The translations under genes were made by a program, and so were the position numbers. This document shows, piece by piece, positions 55,758 through 64,000 of a DNA stretch of 64,000 nt. The notes under the pieces are model-generated. The model ran no database searches. It saw nothing but the letters and a program-made list of their open reading frames with translations, and was not told the DNA's origin. The DNA lies in assembly GCA_944472135.2 (NCBI GenBank), contig OX235270.1, positions 131,483,632 to 131,547,631 on the forward strand, in the 5' to 3' direction. The stretch's first letter is position 1. Each line of letters begins with the position of its first letter. The stretch is from Trichobilharzia regenti. Its lineage: Eukaryota; Platyhelminthes; Trematoda; Strigeidida; Schistosomatidae.

Positions 55758-57235
55758 ACAATCACTTCGACCTAAAATCAAGTCAAAGTTCTTCAACAAG
55801 TTTTCGGTATGATCAACAAAACAAAAGCAGAATTTCATCAAGAATCCGGAAATTCCCATTTCTTTTTCAAGCAGTGCTCAGAAATTTGTTGTTGTCAAAA
55901 CATTTACTGATTGGTATACTGAATAGTGAGGAAGTTACAATGGTATTTGCAAATATGTTGATCTAGAGCGAATAGTATTCATCTAGTAAGCCACTGCATA
56001 ATACGAAAATGCCATCCAGTTAACAGATATTTGTAGCACTATGGGTGTTACAGCCAGTCGTTGAAAACATGTTGCGCAGAGCTAAAAATATGCAGAAATA
56101 TCGAACTCTAGTAACCATAACATATACCGTTGCTGTCTCGTAAAGATAAAGTTTGTATGAAATCCATGATAAAATTCTCCGAATTTCAAGAAGCTAGAAA
56201 TACGCGTCGGAAAACGACAAACACAACAGCAGGAATAAGTCTTATTGAGTGGGTTAAGGCTATACTCATGCGGGCCGGTTACATACTGATCAACAAATTA
56301 TAGTTTACTGAAGAGCCATAAAAGTAAAAGCAACAAAGAGTTCATCAGACATCTTTGGTAGTATAAATCTGACCTTGTTAAAGTAGTAAGATGATTGCTA
56401 GTTGTTCAAAAAAGGAAATACGTGTGAGACCAAACAAAGGTATTTGAGATTAGTTAGCAAAGTGTCTTTTATGAGGTTTTCAGAATGCTGAAATACATCT
56501 CAGAAGTGTGCCACTTGAAGCAGCAACTACTGTAGTTCCAGGTTGTATCATAGCAACCTAAGTGTTTAGAAACACTTTTGATCCTTCAGTTTGCAAAGAA
56601 TGAGAACAATATCTCCTCTTCTTAGTAAATCAGCTTTTTTATTATCGTTTAAGTAGTCTAGTAAGTAAAGGACGAGAATCAGCATCTCACAACGCCTTTC
56701 GTATACACTAAGCAGCATCTTAAGGATAATCATTTTCTTATGGGGACAGAAAAACAAATCTGCAATCGTTTTCTAACATTTACCCAGGAAGGTGAACACG
56801 ACCTTTCTGGTTGACATTCTAAATCTCTTCCTAGATAATTGACAATAAAACATGCTTAATGTCAGTGTTAGTACTTTTATTAAAGGAGATGGGATAAATT
56901 ATCTGTGAATCACTGACTGGTAGACTCAATTAACTGTCTCGTTCCCACTGTTGGCGCTGGAAAGTTTCCTAAGTAAGACAGAAATACTCAGATTCTTCAC
57001 CTGAACCCGAAATCTACAAGTAGAAAAAAGAGAATAAGCAAACAGTTCTCTTCCATACTGAGTACCAAGACTGATTTAGAACGTGTGACAGTACAGCCTC
57101 CATATCGTATTTTAGGCTGACGTCTAATCACAGACAGACAGCTTAACAGTTCATGTGGATCCCAGTTATTACTCTCCAATGGTTCTAGCACTACGACAGC
57201 ATATAATCTTGTTTTCGTCTAGTATACTGCACACT
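55758..57235. other. No recognisable feature
   Basis: About 1.5 kb of A/T-rich sequence with short, unconvincing reading frames only. Confidence 0.35.
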
Positions 57236-57905
57236 AATACAGACAGGACTCCAAGTGAACATAGAGAAGACGGAAGTGAAGATAACCAATGAACAGAACT
57301 AACAACAACAATGAGAACAACAACCAGCACCAATCACTATCAACGGGACAGATTTGGGAGAGGTTACTTCCTTCACTTATCCAGGAAGCATCGTTTCATA
57401 AACCTGTTTGGAAATATTCCGCACTCCGCCTCAGTATAAACAACAAGATTAGGATTTTCAGCACCAATCTGAAGTCGGTCCTTCTATACGGGTAGGAAAT
57501 TCACACTACGTGTCAGTCACGATAAGGATTTCCAACAAGTCACGACAGACTTTCATCAACAGCTGCCTTCGCCGGCTCCATACTGAAAATGAAATGGCCA
57601 GCTGGCCAGAGAGAATAAATAACTAGAAACTCTGTCTGAGAACAAACCAACCAAGAATTTATTACTCAACAAATATGTAGGAGGAAATGGAGATGGATTG
57701 TGCATATGCTGAGGAGGCCGTCGAATAACATCGGGCACAGTACTGGCCATCATTCGAGTGGAATCTCACTGGGAAGCGACGAGTGGGTCGTCGGTGTGAG
57801 GAGATGAAAGGTTGTGGGGAATCTTGGTCCAAGCTGAAGGGGACGGCAAAAGATAGGACAAAATGCAGATGTGTTTTTGAGGCCTCCACTCGAAACTCAA
57901 GGGAA
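57236..57905 (+). pseudogene. RTE-type 3' fragment
   Basis: Matches the reverse complement of 53440-54200: GLQVNIEKTEVKI-type start, an (AAC)n-rich coding stretch, FTYPGSIVS, IRIFSTNLKSVLLYG (57430-57490), and the WRWIVHMLRRPSNNIGHST C-terminal region (57685-57740). Several stops. It ends in AATAATA near 57910. Confidence 0.75.
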
Positions 57906-58249
57906 CAATAATAATACAGTTTTTATTTACTCTGTCATATTTCGCATACACTTAATTTCCTTCCAACCATTTCACTGCAAAACTTCTGATGTAAATCATT
58001 CATTTTACACTGACCATAGGGATTTGAATCACTAACCTCTGCTTTTACTAAGCGTAAATCCGTTCAAAAGCAACTTCCTTATTGTTTTCGACTACTTGTA
58101 AATATGGTACACTAATGTCCAAAACAACCCAACGTTTCACTATGCATCTCGACATAAATTCATGGTCACATAAGGCAACTATGGCAGATAAAATTTTATA
58201 TAAAATTAAGGTGGGCGACGGATTCTGATAGTGAACAGTACTGACGTTA
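57906..58249. other. No recognisable feature
   Basis: About 340 bp between RTE fragments; nothing recognised. Confidence 0.35.
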
Positions 58250-59690
58250 TCACATCTGACGTTCTATTTGTTCAACAATATCCGAGAGACTAAAAGATGC
58301 GAAATCCCGCCCGAAACAAGCTGGATTCAAGAAAAGCAAATTATGTGAGGATTAAACTGCAACACCCTTTGCATCATTGTCGAACAGAACATAGAATGGC
58401 TATCAAACCTCTACATCTGCTTCGTCGAATTCGACTGTGAAGTCATTTGGAGACTGCTTCAACACTATGCAGTGCTCCGAACATTTACCAATCTCATTCA
58501 GCCTCTAAATTCTGATATGGACGAAAACGCGAAACTTAGCGACGCCTTTGAAGTGAAAAAAAAAGATTAAAATAAGAATACCTAATATCACCGATGAAAT
58601 TTGTAATTGTAGTAGACTGGATTATGTAGCAGATCGTCGATAAGGAGAAAGCAGGACTGATAAAAAGACTCAAGAAAATCTGGACTTCACTGACGATGTA
58701 TGCTTAGTGTCAAACAAACTTATAGTTGAAAAGTAACTAAATAGCAGAAGCAGTGAAATCAGGACTCCAAGTGAACACAGAGAAGACGGAGGTGATGAAG
58801 GTAACCAACCGACAACAACAACAACAACAACAAACACTAATCACTATCGATGAGAGAGATTTGACAGCGGTCACTTCCTTCACCTATCTAGGTAGAAATG
58901 TCTCAACTCCTGGCCAACGGCAATCACATATTGATTGTGTGTCTATGGTTCAAATTTCCGCAGATGTGTAAACGATAGATATACCACGTATTTCGAATAA
59001 CAAACCTGCTGTCACATCTAAATCTGACTTTTGTGTTTAAGTCAGTGTTGGGAATATCTCCAAGTGAGCAGCAAGGTATAGTGTCCTTTCTGGAAGTACA
59101 TTGTAGTCAACAACCAACAGATCACTAACACTCCGTGAAAGCATATTTGGCCACGGGATTATTCAGTTCAGTGCCATCATAACATCATCAAAAGCAATTC
59201 TAACAGGCTAGTGCATAACTCCATTATGGATAAGATTTTATTTTGATAAATCACACAGTGTTATACAGTTATATTAACTGATGACGTTTCGAGCACTGTG
59301 ATTTATCAAAATAAAATCTTATCCATAGTGGAGTTATACTCTACCACAGTGCCCAAGTTTTATACTAATATCAATAAGGCTAGTGCATACTCGAGTCAAC
59401 AGCGGCCTTTACTGCCTCCATACTGAAGATCGGGTGGCCACAAAGGATTAGCGACGCAGAACTTTGGGAACGAACTAGCCAAGAACCTATTAAGCAACAA
59501 ATGTTCCGAAAAGGATGGAGATGGGTCGGACACACACTGAGGAGACCGGTTGAGTGACATCTTGTGCCGCGTCCTAGAGTGGATTATGAGTGGAAAATGT
59601 CTCAAAGTCAATACAAGAGTGTCTCATTATCAAAGTTACTACAGGATGAAGTCCTTAGGCACCCATTGCTCTTTAATACACCCCCAGGTA
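58250..59690 (+). pseudogene. RTE-type fragment interrupted by foldback repeat
   Basis: Reverse transcriptase remains: KQAGFKKSKLCED (58320), WIM-like and EKAGLIKRLKKIWTSLTDDVCLVS (58640-58710), SGLQVNTEKTEVMKVTNRQ with CAA/CAACAA repeats (58757-58830), DLTAVTSFTYLGRNVST (58861-58910). The C-terminal part (LRIGWPQ..LWERTSQEPIKQQMF..GWRWVGHTLRRPV) resumes at 59391-59560. Frame broken repeatedly. Confidence 0.75.
59212..59390. repeat. Foldback repeat V, inverted dimer
   Basis: Two V repeats meet head-on. An arm of about 46 bp starting ATAACTCCATTATGGATAAG (59219) is repeated inverted up to about 59333, flanking a ~35-bp loop with ACTGATGACGTTTCGAG. It can fold into a near-perfect hairpin. It interrupts the RTE fragment. 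Confidence 0.75.
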
Positions 59691-60048
59691 ACCACAAGCG
59701 TACATCTTTGTACCGATATAATTAAAATAAAAACAAAAGTCAAAGATCGAATTACTTTTATCATATGCTTCATTGTTCATTGTAAATATCACATTGCAGT
59801 AATCTAAGATAAATTTGTTCTGAAATGTACAAATGATGAAATTCCTTTTTTTTGTTAATGATAAGATTCTACGCAAAAAGTGGGTAGATGAAGCTTAGAA
59901 TATGTGTATATTATTGATTATGCGAAATAAAAAGAAATACTGTCAATGAACAAGTATAGCGTCAACACCTTCAGTTGCTGTAGACGGTTCTATAGTTCCA
60001 CTAAATGACTGATTCATATTCTTTAAAAGTAATTTGGGATTAGGATCT
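59691..60048. other. No recognisable feature
   Basis: A/T-rich flank of the gypsy array; nothing recognised. Confidence 0.35.
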
Positions 60049-60059
60049 TGATAGGATCC

Positions 60060-60275
60060 CACATATTTTGGTATTGACTGTTTAATTTTGTATATATGGT
60101 ATATTATCATTCTCACACATTTTGGTAGTGACCGTTAATCTTGTATAAACGGTATATTATCATTCTCACACATTTTGGTAGTGACTGCTAATCTTGTATA
60201 TATGGTATATTATCATTCCCACACATTTTGTTACTGACTGTCAACCTCGCACATATGGTATATTATCATCTCTCA
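60060..60275 (+). repeat. Tandem ~53-bp repeats in LTR U3 region
   Basis: Four units starting near 60060, 60116, 60169 and 60222, each with a CACATTTTGG..TGACTG..TATATGGTATATTATCATT pattern. They lie upstream of the TATA box, so they may act as enhancer repeats. The same array is in the second LTR (62416-62630). Confidence 0.8.
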
Positions 60276-60345
60276 CGCACTTTGTTATTGGCTATTAAGA
60301 TAAATTATTTCAAATGCTGTTAGCTGTCCATATTGTTGTAAAATG

Positions 60346-60353
60346 TATAAATA
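60346..60353 (+). promoter_or_regulatory. TATA box of gypsy LTR
   Basis: TATAAATA, downstream of the tandem repeats and about 180 bp before the LTR end; probable U3/R promoter. The matching site in the second LTR is at about 62702-62709. Confidence 0.55.
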
Positions 60354-60650
60354 CCATGGCTTTCTTTATCGTTGTTGCACTTCAATACACAGTCACAGTC
60401 CAGCCTTTGTCTTTTGATATTTGCGTGCTTTACTAAATCGGAAGGTACGACAAGCAGATAGGCAGATTAGTTCAGGCGCAGACAGAGCAAGGTGAAAACG
60501 TCTTCATTCAATTCCCTACAGTTATAACAAATTGGCGACGGGGTTTTACCTTAATTCATTGCAGTTATAGCAAGCAAACGACGACAGTTTTTATTCTGTT
60601 CAGCGCAGCTATAGAACATTTTTGACTGTGTTAATTACAACCCAATTACA

Positions 60651-62441
60651 ATGTCTATCTCTCTGGACGATCTCAAATCTATCTTGCAGCAGCAGCAAGT
60701 TCAGAATGAAGCAGCTCAACTAAAATTAATCGAAGCTCTCACTCAGAAGCTGTCCATTCAAGTTCCATCAACATCTCATTCTGACAAATATGAAAGCATC
60801 TCAAATTCCATCAGTGAGTTCAACTACGACCCAATATCTGGTCTCGTATTTGATGCATGGTTCAATCGTTACGAAGACGTCTTCCGTATTGAATGCTACA
60901 TGTTTGATGATGCTGCCAAAGTCCGATTGTTACTAAGAAAACTTGGTACTGTTGAGCACAACAGATATGTTAACTTCATTCTGCCTAAGAACCCACGTGA
61001 GTTATCATTCGATGAGACAGTCACCGTTTTATCACAAATCTTTGGTGAACAGTCATCCATGTTTAATATTCGGTATCAATGTTTTCAGTTGACAAAAATG
61101 CCTTCCGATGATTATGTCACTTACGCTGGCAAAGTGAACAAGGAATGTGAAAGGTTCAAACCACACGAAATGACATCAGATCAGTTCAAGTGTTTGATTT
61201 TTATTTGTGGGTTGAAGAACCCAGAAGATACTGACATACGAACTCGACTTCTGTCACTCGTGGAACAAGACCCGAAAATGACTTTACAAATGGTGACAGC
61301 AGAATGCCTACGTTTAATCAACTTGAAGCACGATACTGCTATGGTGGAGTGCAAACGACAGTCGTCTGAATTTGGTTCGATTAACACAGTGAAAAGTCCT
61401 CCGATCACCGTTAAGCACACAGAACGTCAGTCTCAAAATTCAGCTAAACCTCCTTCAGTGTGCTGGCACTGTGGTTCGTGGCATTTTGTCAAGTTCTGTC
61501 CTTTCAAGAAACATAAATGCCGTAATTGTCACCGTTTTGGACATAAGGAGGGTTACTGTACACCGCAGAAAAATTCTTCGGTGAGGAACAGAAGTAGTCG
61601 TTTCAAGCCGAAACAATCTCCTCGAGTACAGACCGTTTTCACTACTTCCAAAGTCGAGTTCGCCAGCAAACGTAAGTACATAACACTAGATATTAACGGC
61701 AAACGTATTCGTCTTCAGTTGGATACGGCATCAGATATCACCGTAATTTCCCGAACTACGTGGCGCAAACTTGGTTGCCCACAGATTCTGCCGACCGAGC
61801 ATGTCGCCAAGAATGTCTCTGGAGATATACTGAAACTCGTGGGTGAGATAAATTGCCAGGTTCAGTTTGGTGAGCATCACTTCAATGGTGTATGTTACGT
61901 TACAAACTACCATGATTTGAATTTGCTTGGTCTTGACTGGTTAGACAAGCTCCATATCTTTAATGTACCATTAAATTCAGTATGCTCTAATGTTTCGTCT
62001 TCACCACACAACGTTGTTCCCGGAGATGTATCTGATCAATCTCTCTTGCAACGCCGTCGTCAAAAGCACGCTTCTGTCTTCCAGGACAAACTTGGTTGCT
62101 GCAAACTGTTTGGCATCCAGCATATTCGTAGCCCCCCGTATCATCCCCAATCGAATGGACAGACTGAACGTTTCGTCGACACCTTTAAGCGTGCTTATGC
62201 AAAAGCGAAGGGGGAGGGAACAACAGAAGAAATTTTGGATAAATTCTTGCTGCATTATCGTACGAATGAAAAAGGACAGTTATGTGTCAGACACACAGAT
62301 CACGCTCTATCCAGTACCACGCAAAGGTCAACTCGACAAAGAAGAGCTCCGAAACCTTTTCAAATAGATCCAAAAAGCAAGTCCTACACTCTTTACGGGG
62401 GAGGTGATAGGATCCCACATATTTTGGTATTGACTGTTTAA
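60651..62441 (+). CDS. Gypsy gag-protease with fused integrase tail (596 aa)
   Basis: Residues 1-250: gag, starting with a Gln-rich segment and a capsid-like region. Two CCHC zinc knuckles at about 271-305 (CWHCGSWH..C and CRNCHRFGHKEGYC) bind RNA. Residues ~340-440: aspartic protease with LQLDTASDITVIS (DTAS active site) and LLGLDWL. At about residue 485 (QKHASVFQDKLGCC) the start of the reverse transcriptase region jumps to integrase (HIRSPPYHPQSNGQTERF, with the Glu region), then a short tail. Reverse transcriptase, RNaseH and most of integrase are missing, yet the frame is open across the joint. The last 12 residues are encoded by the second LTR. Confidence 0.85.
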   Translation: MSISLDDLKSILQQQQVQNEAAQLKLIEALTQKLSIQVPSTSHSDKYESISNSISEFNYDPISGLVFDAWFNRYEDVFRIECYMFDDAAKVRLLLRKLGTVEHNRYVNFILPKNPRELSFDETVTVLSQIFGEQSSMFNIRYQCFQLTKMPSDDYVTYAGKVNKECERFKPHEMTSDQFKCLIFICGLKNPEDTDIRTRLLSLVEQDPKMTLQMVTAECLRLINLKHDTAMVECKRQSSEFGSINTVKSPPITVKHTERQSQNSAKPPSVCWHCGSWHFVKFCPFKKHKCRNCHRFGHKEGYCTPQKNSSVRNRSSRFKPKQSPRVQTVFTTSKVEFASKRKYITLDINGKRIRLQLDTASDITVISRTTWRKLGCPQILPTEHVAKNVSGDILKLVGEINCQVQFGEHHFNGVCYVTNYHDLNLLGLDWLDKLHIFNVPLNSVCSNVSSSPHNVVPGDVSDQSLLQRRRQKHASVFQDKLGCCKLFGIQHIRSPPYHPQSNGQTERFVDTFKRAYAKAKGEGTTEEILDKFLLHYRTNEKGQLCVRHTDHALSSTTQRSTRQRRAPKPFQIDPKSKSYTLYGGGDRIPHILVLTV

Positions 62442-62885
62442 TCTTGCATATATGGTATATTATCATTCTCACACATTTTGGTAGTGACTGTTAATCTTGT
62501 ATATATGGTATATTATCATTCTCACACATTTTGGTAGTGACTGCTAATCTTGTATATATGGTATATTATCATTCCCACACATTTTGTTACTGACTGTCAA
62601 TCTCGCACATATGGTATATTATCATCTCTCACGCACTTTGTTATTGGCTATTAAGATAAATTATTTCAAATGCTGTTAGCTGTCCATATTGTTGTAAAAT
62701 GTATAAATACCATGGCTTTCTTTATCGTTGTTGCACTTCAATACACAGTCACAGTCCAGCCTTTGTCTTTTGATATTTGCGTGCTTTACTAAATCGGAAG
62801 GTACGACAAGCAGATAGGCAGATTAGTTCAGGCGCAGACAGAGCAAGGTGAAAACGTCTTCATTCAATTCCCTACAGTTATAACA
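62405..62885 (+). mobile_element. Ty3/Gypsy LTR, second (shared) copy
   Basis: 481-bp LTR nearly identical to 60049-60529. A purine tract (ACGGGGGAGG) precedes it at 62395-62404 as 3' priming site for the first internal region, and a primer-binding site follows at 62889 for the next. It thus serves as 3' LTR of one unit and 5' LTR of the next. Confidence 0.9.
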
Positions 62886-63006
62886 AATTGGCGACGGGGT
62901 TTTACCTTAATTCATTGCAGTTATAGCAAGCAAACGACGACAGTTTTTATTCTGTTCAGCGCAGCTATATAACATTTTTGACTGTGTTAATTACAACCCA
63001 ATTACA

Positions 63007-64000
63007 ATGTCTATCTCTCTGGACGATCTCAAATCTATCTTGCAGCAGCAGCAAGTTCAGAATGAAGCAGCTCAACTAAAATTAATCGAAGCTCTCACTC
63101 AGAAGCTGTCCATTCAAGTTCCATCAACATCTCATTCTGACAAATATGAAAGCATCTCAAATTCCATCAGTGAGTTCAACTACGACCCAATATCTGGTCT
63201 CGTATTTGATGCATGGTTCAATCGTTACGAAGACGTCTTCCGTATTGAATGCTACATGTTTGATGATGCTGCCAAAGTCCGATTGTTACTAAGAAAACTT
63301 GGTACTGTTGAGCACAACAGATATGTTAACTTCATTCTGCCTAAGAACCCACGTGAGTTATCATTCGATGAGACAGTCACCGTTTTATCACAAATCTTTG
63401 GTGAACAGTCATCCATGTTTAATATTCGGTATCAATGTTTTCAGTTGACAAAAATGCCTTCCGATGATTATGTCACTTACGCTGGCAAAGTGAACAAGGA
63501 ATGTGAAAGGTTCAAACCACACGAAATGACATCAGATCAGTTCAAGTGTTTGATTTTTATTTGTGGGTTGAAGAACCCAGAAGATACTGACATACGAACT
63601 CGACTTCTGTCACTCGTGGAACAAGACCCGAAAATGACTTTACAAATGGTGACAGCAGAATGCCTACGTTTAATCAACTTGAAGCACGATACTGCTATGG
63701 TGGAGTGCAAACGACAGTCGTCTGAATTTGGTTCGATTAACACAGTGAAAAGTCCTCCGATCACCGTTAAGCACACAGAACGTCAGTCTCAAAATTCAGC
63801 TAAACCTCCTTCAGTGTGCTGGCACTGTGGTTCGTGGCATTTTGTCAAGTTCTGTCCTTTCAAGAAACATAAATGCCGTAATTGTCACCGTTTTGGACAT
63901 AAGGAGGGTTACTGTACACCGCAGAAAAATTCTTCGGTGAGGAACAGAAGTAGTCGTTTCAAGCCGAAACAATCTCCTCGAGTACAGACCGTTTTCACTA
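63007..64000 (+). CDS. Gypsy gag, second unit, runs off window
   Basis: Same start and sequence as 60651-61644: Gln-rich N-terminus, capsid-like region and both CCHC knuckles (CWHCGSWH.. at 63826). The frame is open to the last base. Whether it contains a full pol or the same internal deletion as the first unit cannot be seen. The near-identity of both units suggests recent origin of the tandem array. Confidence 0.9.
   Translation, partial: MSISLDDLKSILQQQQVQNEAAQLKLIEALTQKLSIQVPSTSHSDKYESISNSISEFNYDPISGLVFDAWFNRYEDVFRIECYMFDDAAKVRLLLRKLGTVEHNRYVNFILPKNPRELSFDETVTVLSQIFGEQSSMFNIRYQCFQLTKMPSDDYVTYAGKVNKECERFKPHEMTSDQFKCLIFICGLKNPEDTDIRTRLLSLVEQDPKMTLQMVTAECLRLINLKHDTAMVECKRQSSEFGSINTVKSPPITVKHTERQSQNSAKPPSVCWHCGSWHFVKFCPFKKHKCRNCHRFGHKEGYCTPQKNSSVRNRSSRFKPKQSPRVQTVFT

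Larger units (their letters stand above)
60049..60529 (+). mobile_element. Ty3/Gypsy LTR, first copy (481 bp)
   Basis: TG...CA-bounded LTR (TGATAGGATCCC...GTTATAACA), same length as 62405-62885 with only a handful of differences. A TATA-type box TATAAATA lies at 60346-60353. A primer-binding site TGGCGACGGGG follows 3 bp downstream (60533). Confidence 0.9.

Noticed and set aside
1..64000. CRISPR arrays, operons, rRNA or bacterial features
   Set aside because: Repeat spacing, splice signals and TE content are eukaryotic; no such structure is present.

Overview
The window holds no recognisable host gene. Almost all of it is transposable-element (TE) sequence, much of it nested and inverted. 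The mix points to a schistosome-type trematode (inference, no host marker present): AT-rich DNA, RTE- and CR1/Jockey-like non-LTR elements, BEL/Pao-like and Ty3/Gypsy (CsRn1-like and a second type) LTR elements, a tRNA-headed SINE, and CACTA/Tnp2-like DNA transposons whose genes carry 28-44 nt introns. Tiny introns near gene 5' ends are typical of schistosomes.

Layout. 1-11.5 kb: a very large interrupted palindrome. Each arm carries a BEL/Pao-like gag gene, a short hydrophobic ORF and a ~195-bp tandem repeat; the centre holds two head-to-head, diverged LTRs. The right arm is interrupted by a CR1-like retrotransposon (5.87-9.71 kb) and a second non-LTR fragment (10.19-11.29 kb). 11.6-13.9 kb: a CR1-like pseudogene. 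14.0-18.0 kb: a solo LTR, LTR fragments and a decayed gag copy. 18.15-20.1 kb: an inverted 3'-UTR copy of the CR1-like element. 21.58-27.47 kb: CACTA copy A, with terminal inverted repeats, a transposase pseudogene broken by a solo LTR, and a nine-exon accessory gene. 28.07-37.0 kb: CACTA copies C and D, a tail-to-tail palindrome. D has an intact transposase; C is interrupted by an intact RTE element (29.4-32.6 kb). 39.7-42.5 kb: a full-length but dead RTE element. 42.9-43.1 kb: a SINE. 43.9-49.1 kb: a gypsy integrase gene split by CACTA copy B (44.15-48.17 kb). 50.8-53.4 kb: a gypsy gag-protease-RT-RNaseH relic. 53.4-59.7 kb: RTE fragments and foldback repeats. 60.05-64 kb: a tandem Ty3/Gypsy array, LTR-internal-LTR-internal, whose first internal region lacks reverse transcriptase and continues beyond the window.

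Main biological result. The CACTA-like elements appear to be two-gene, spliced transposons. In copies A, C and D the transposase seems to start in a 6-nt coding exon (ATG CAG) that joins in frame through a 40-44 nt intron. A downstream gene, resembling DUF4806-type proteins, has no start codon of its own, yet its first recognisable exon opens in the phase that would follow the same ATG CAG exon. This suggests, as inference, a shared leader exon with alternative splicing, as in maize En/Spm. In copy A the second gene reads through nine exons with every splice phase consistent, broken only by two stop codons.

Several insertions can be ordered in time because the matching empty site survives in another copy in the same window: RTE in copy C (empty in D), LTR in copy A (empty in B), CR1-like element in the right palindrome arm (empty in the left), and CACTA B in the gypsy integrase gene.
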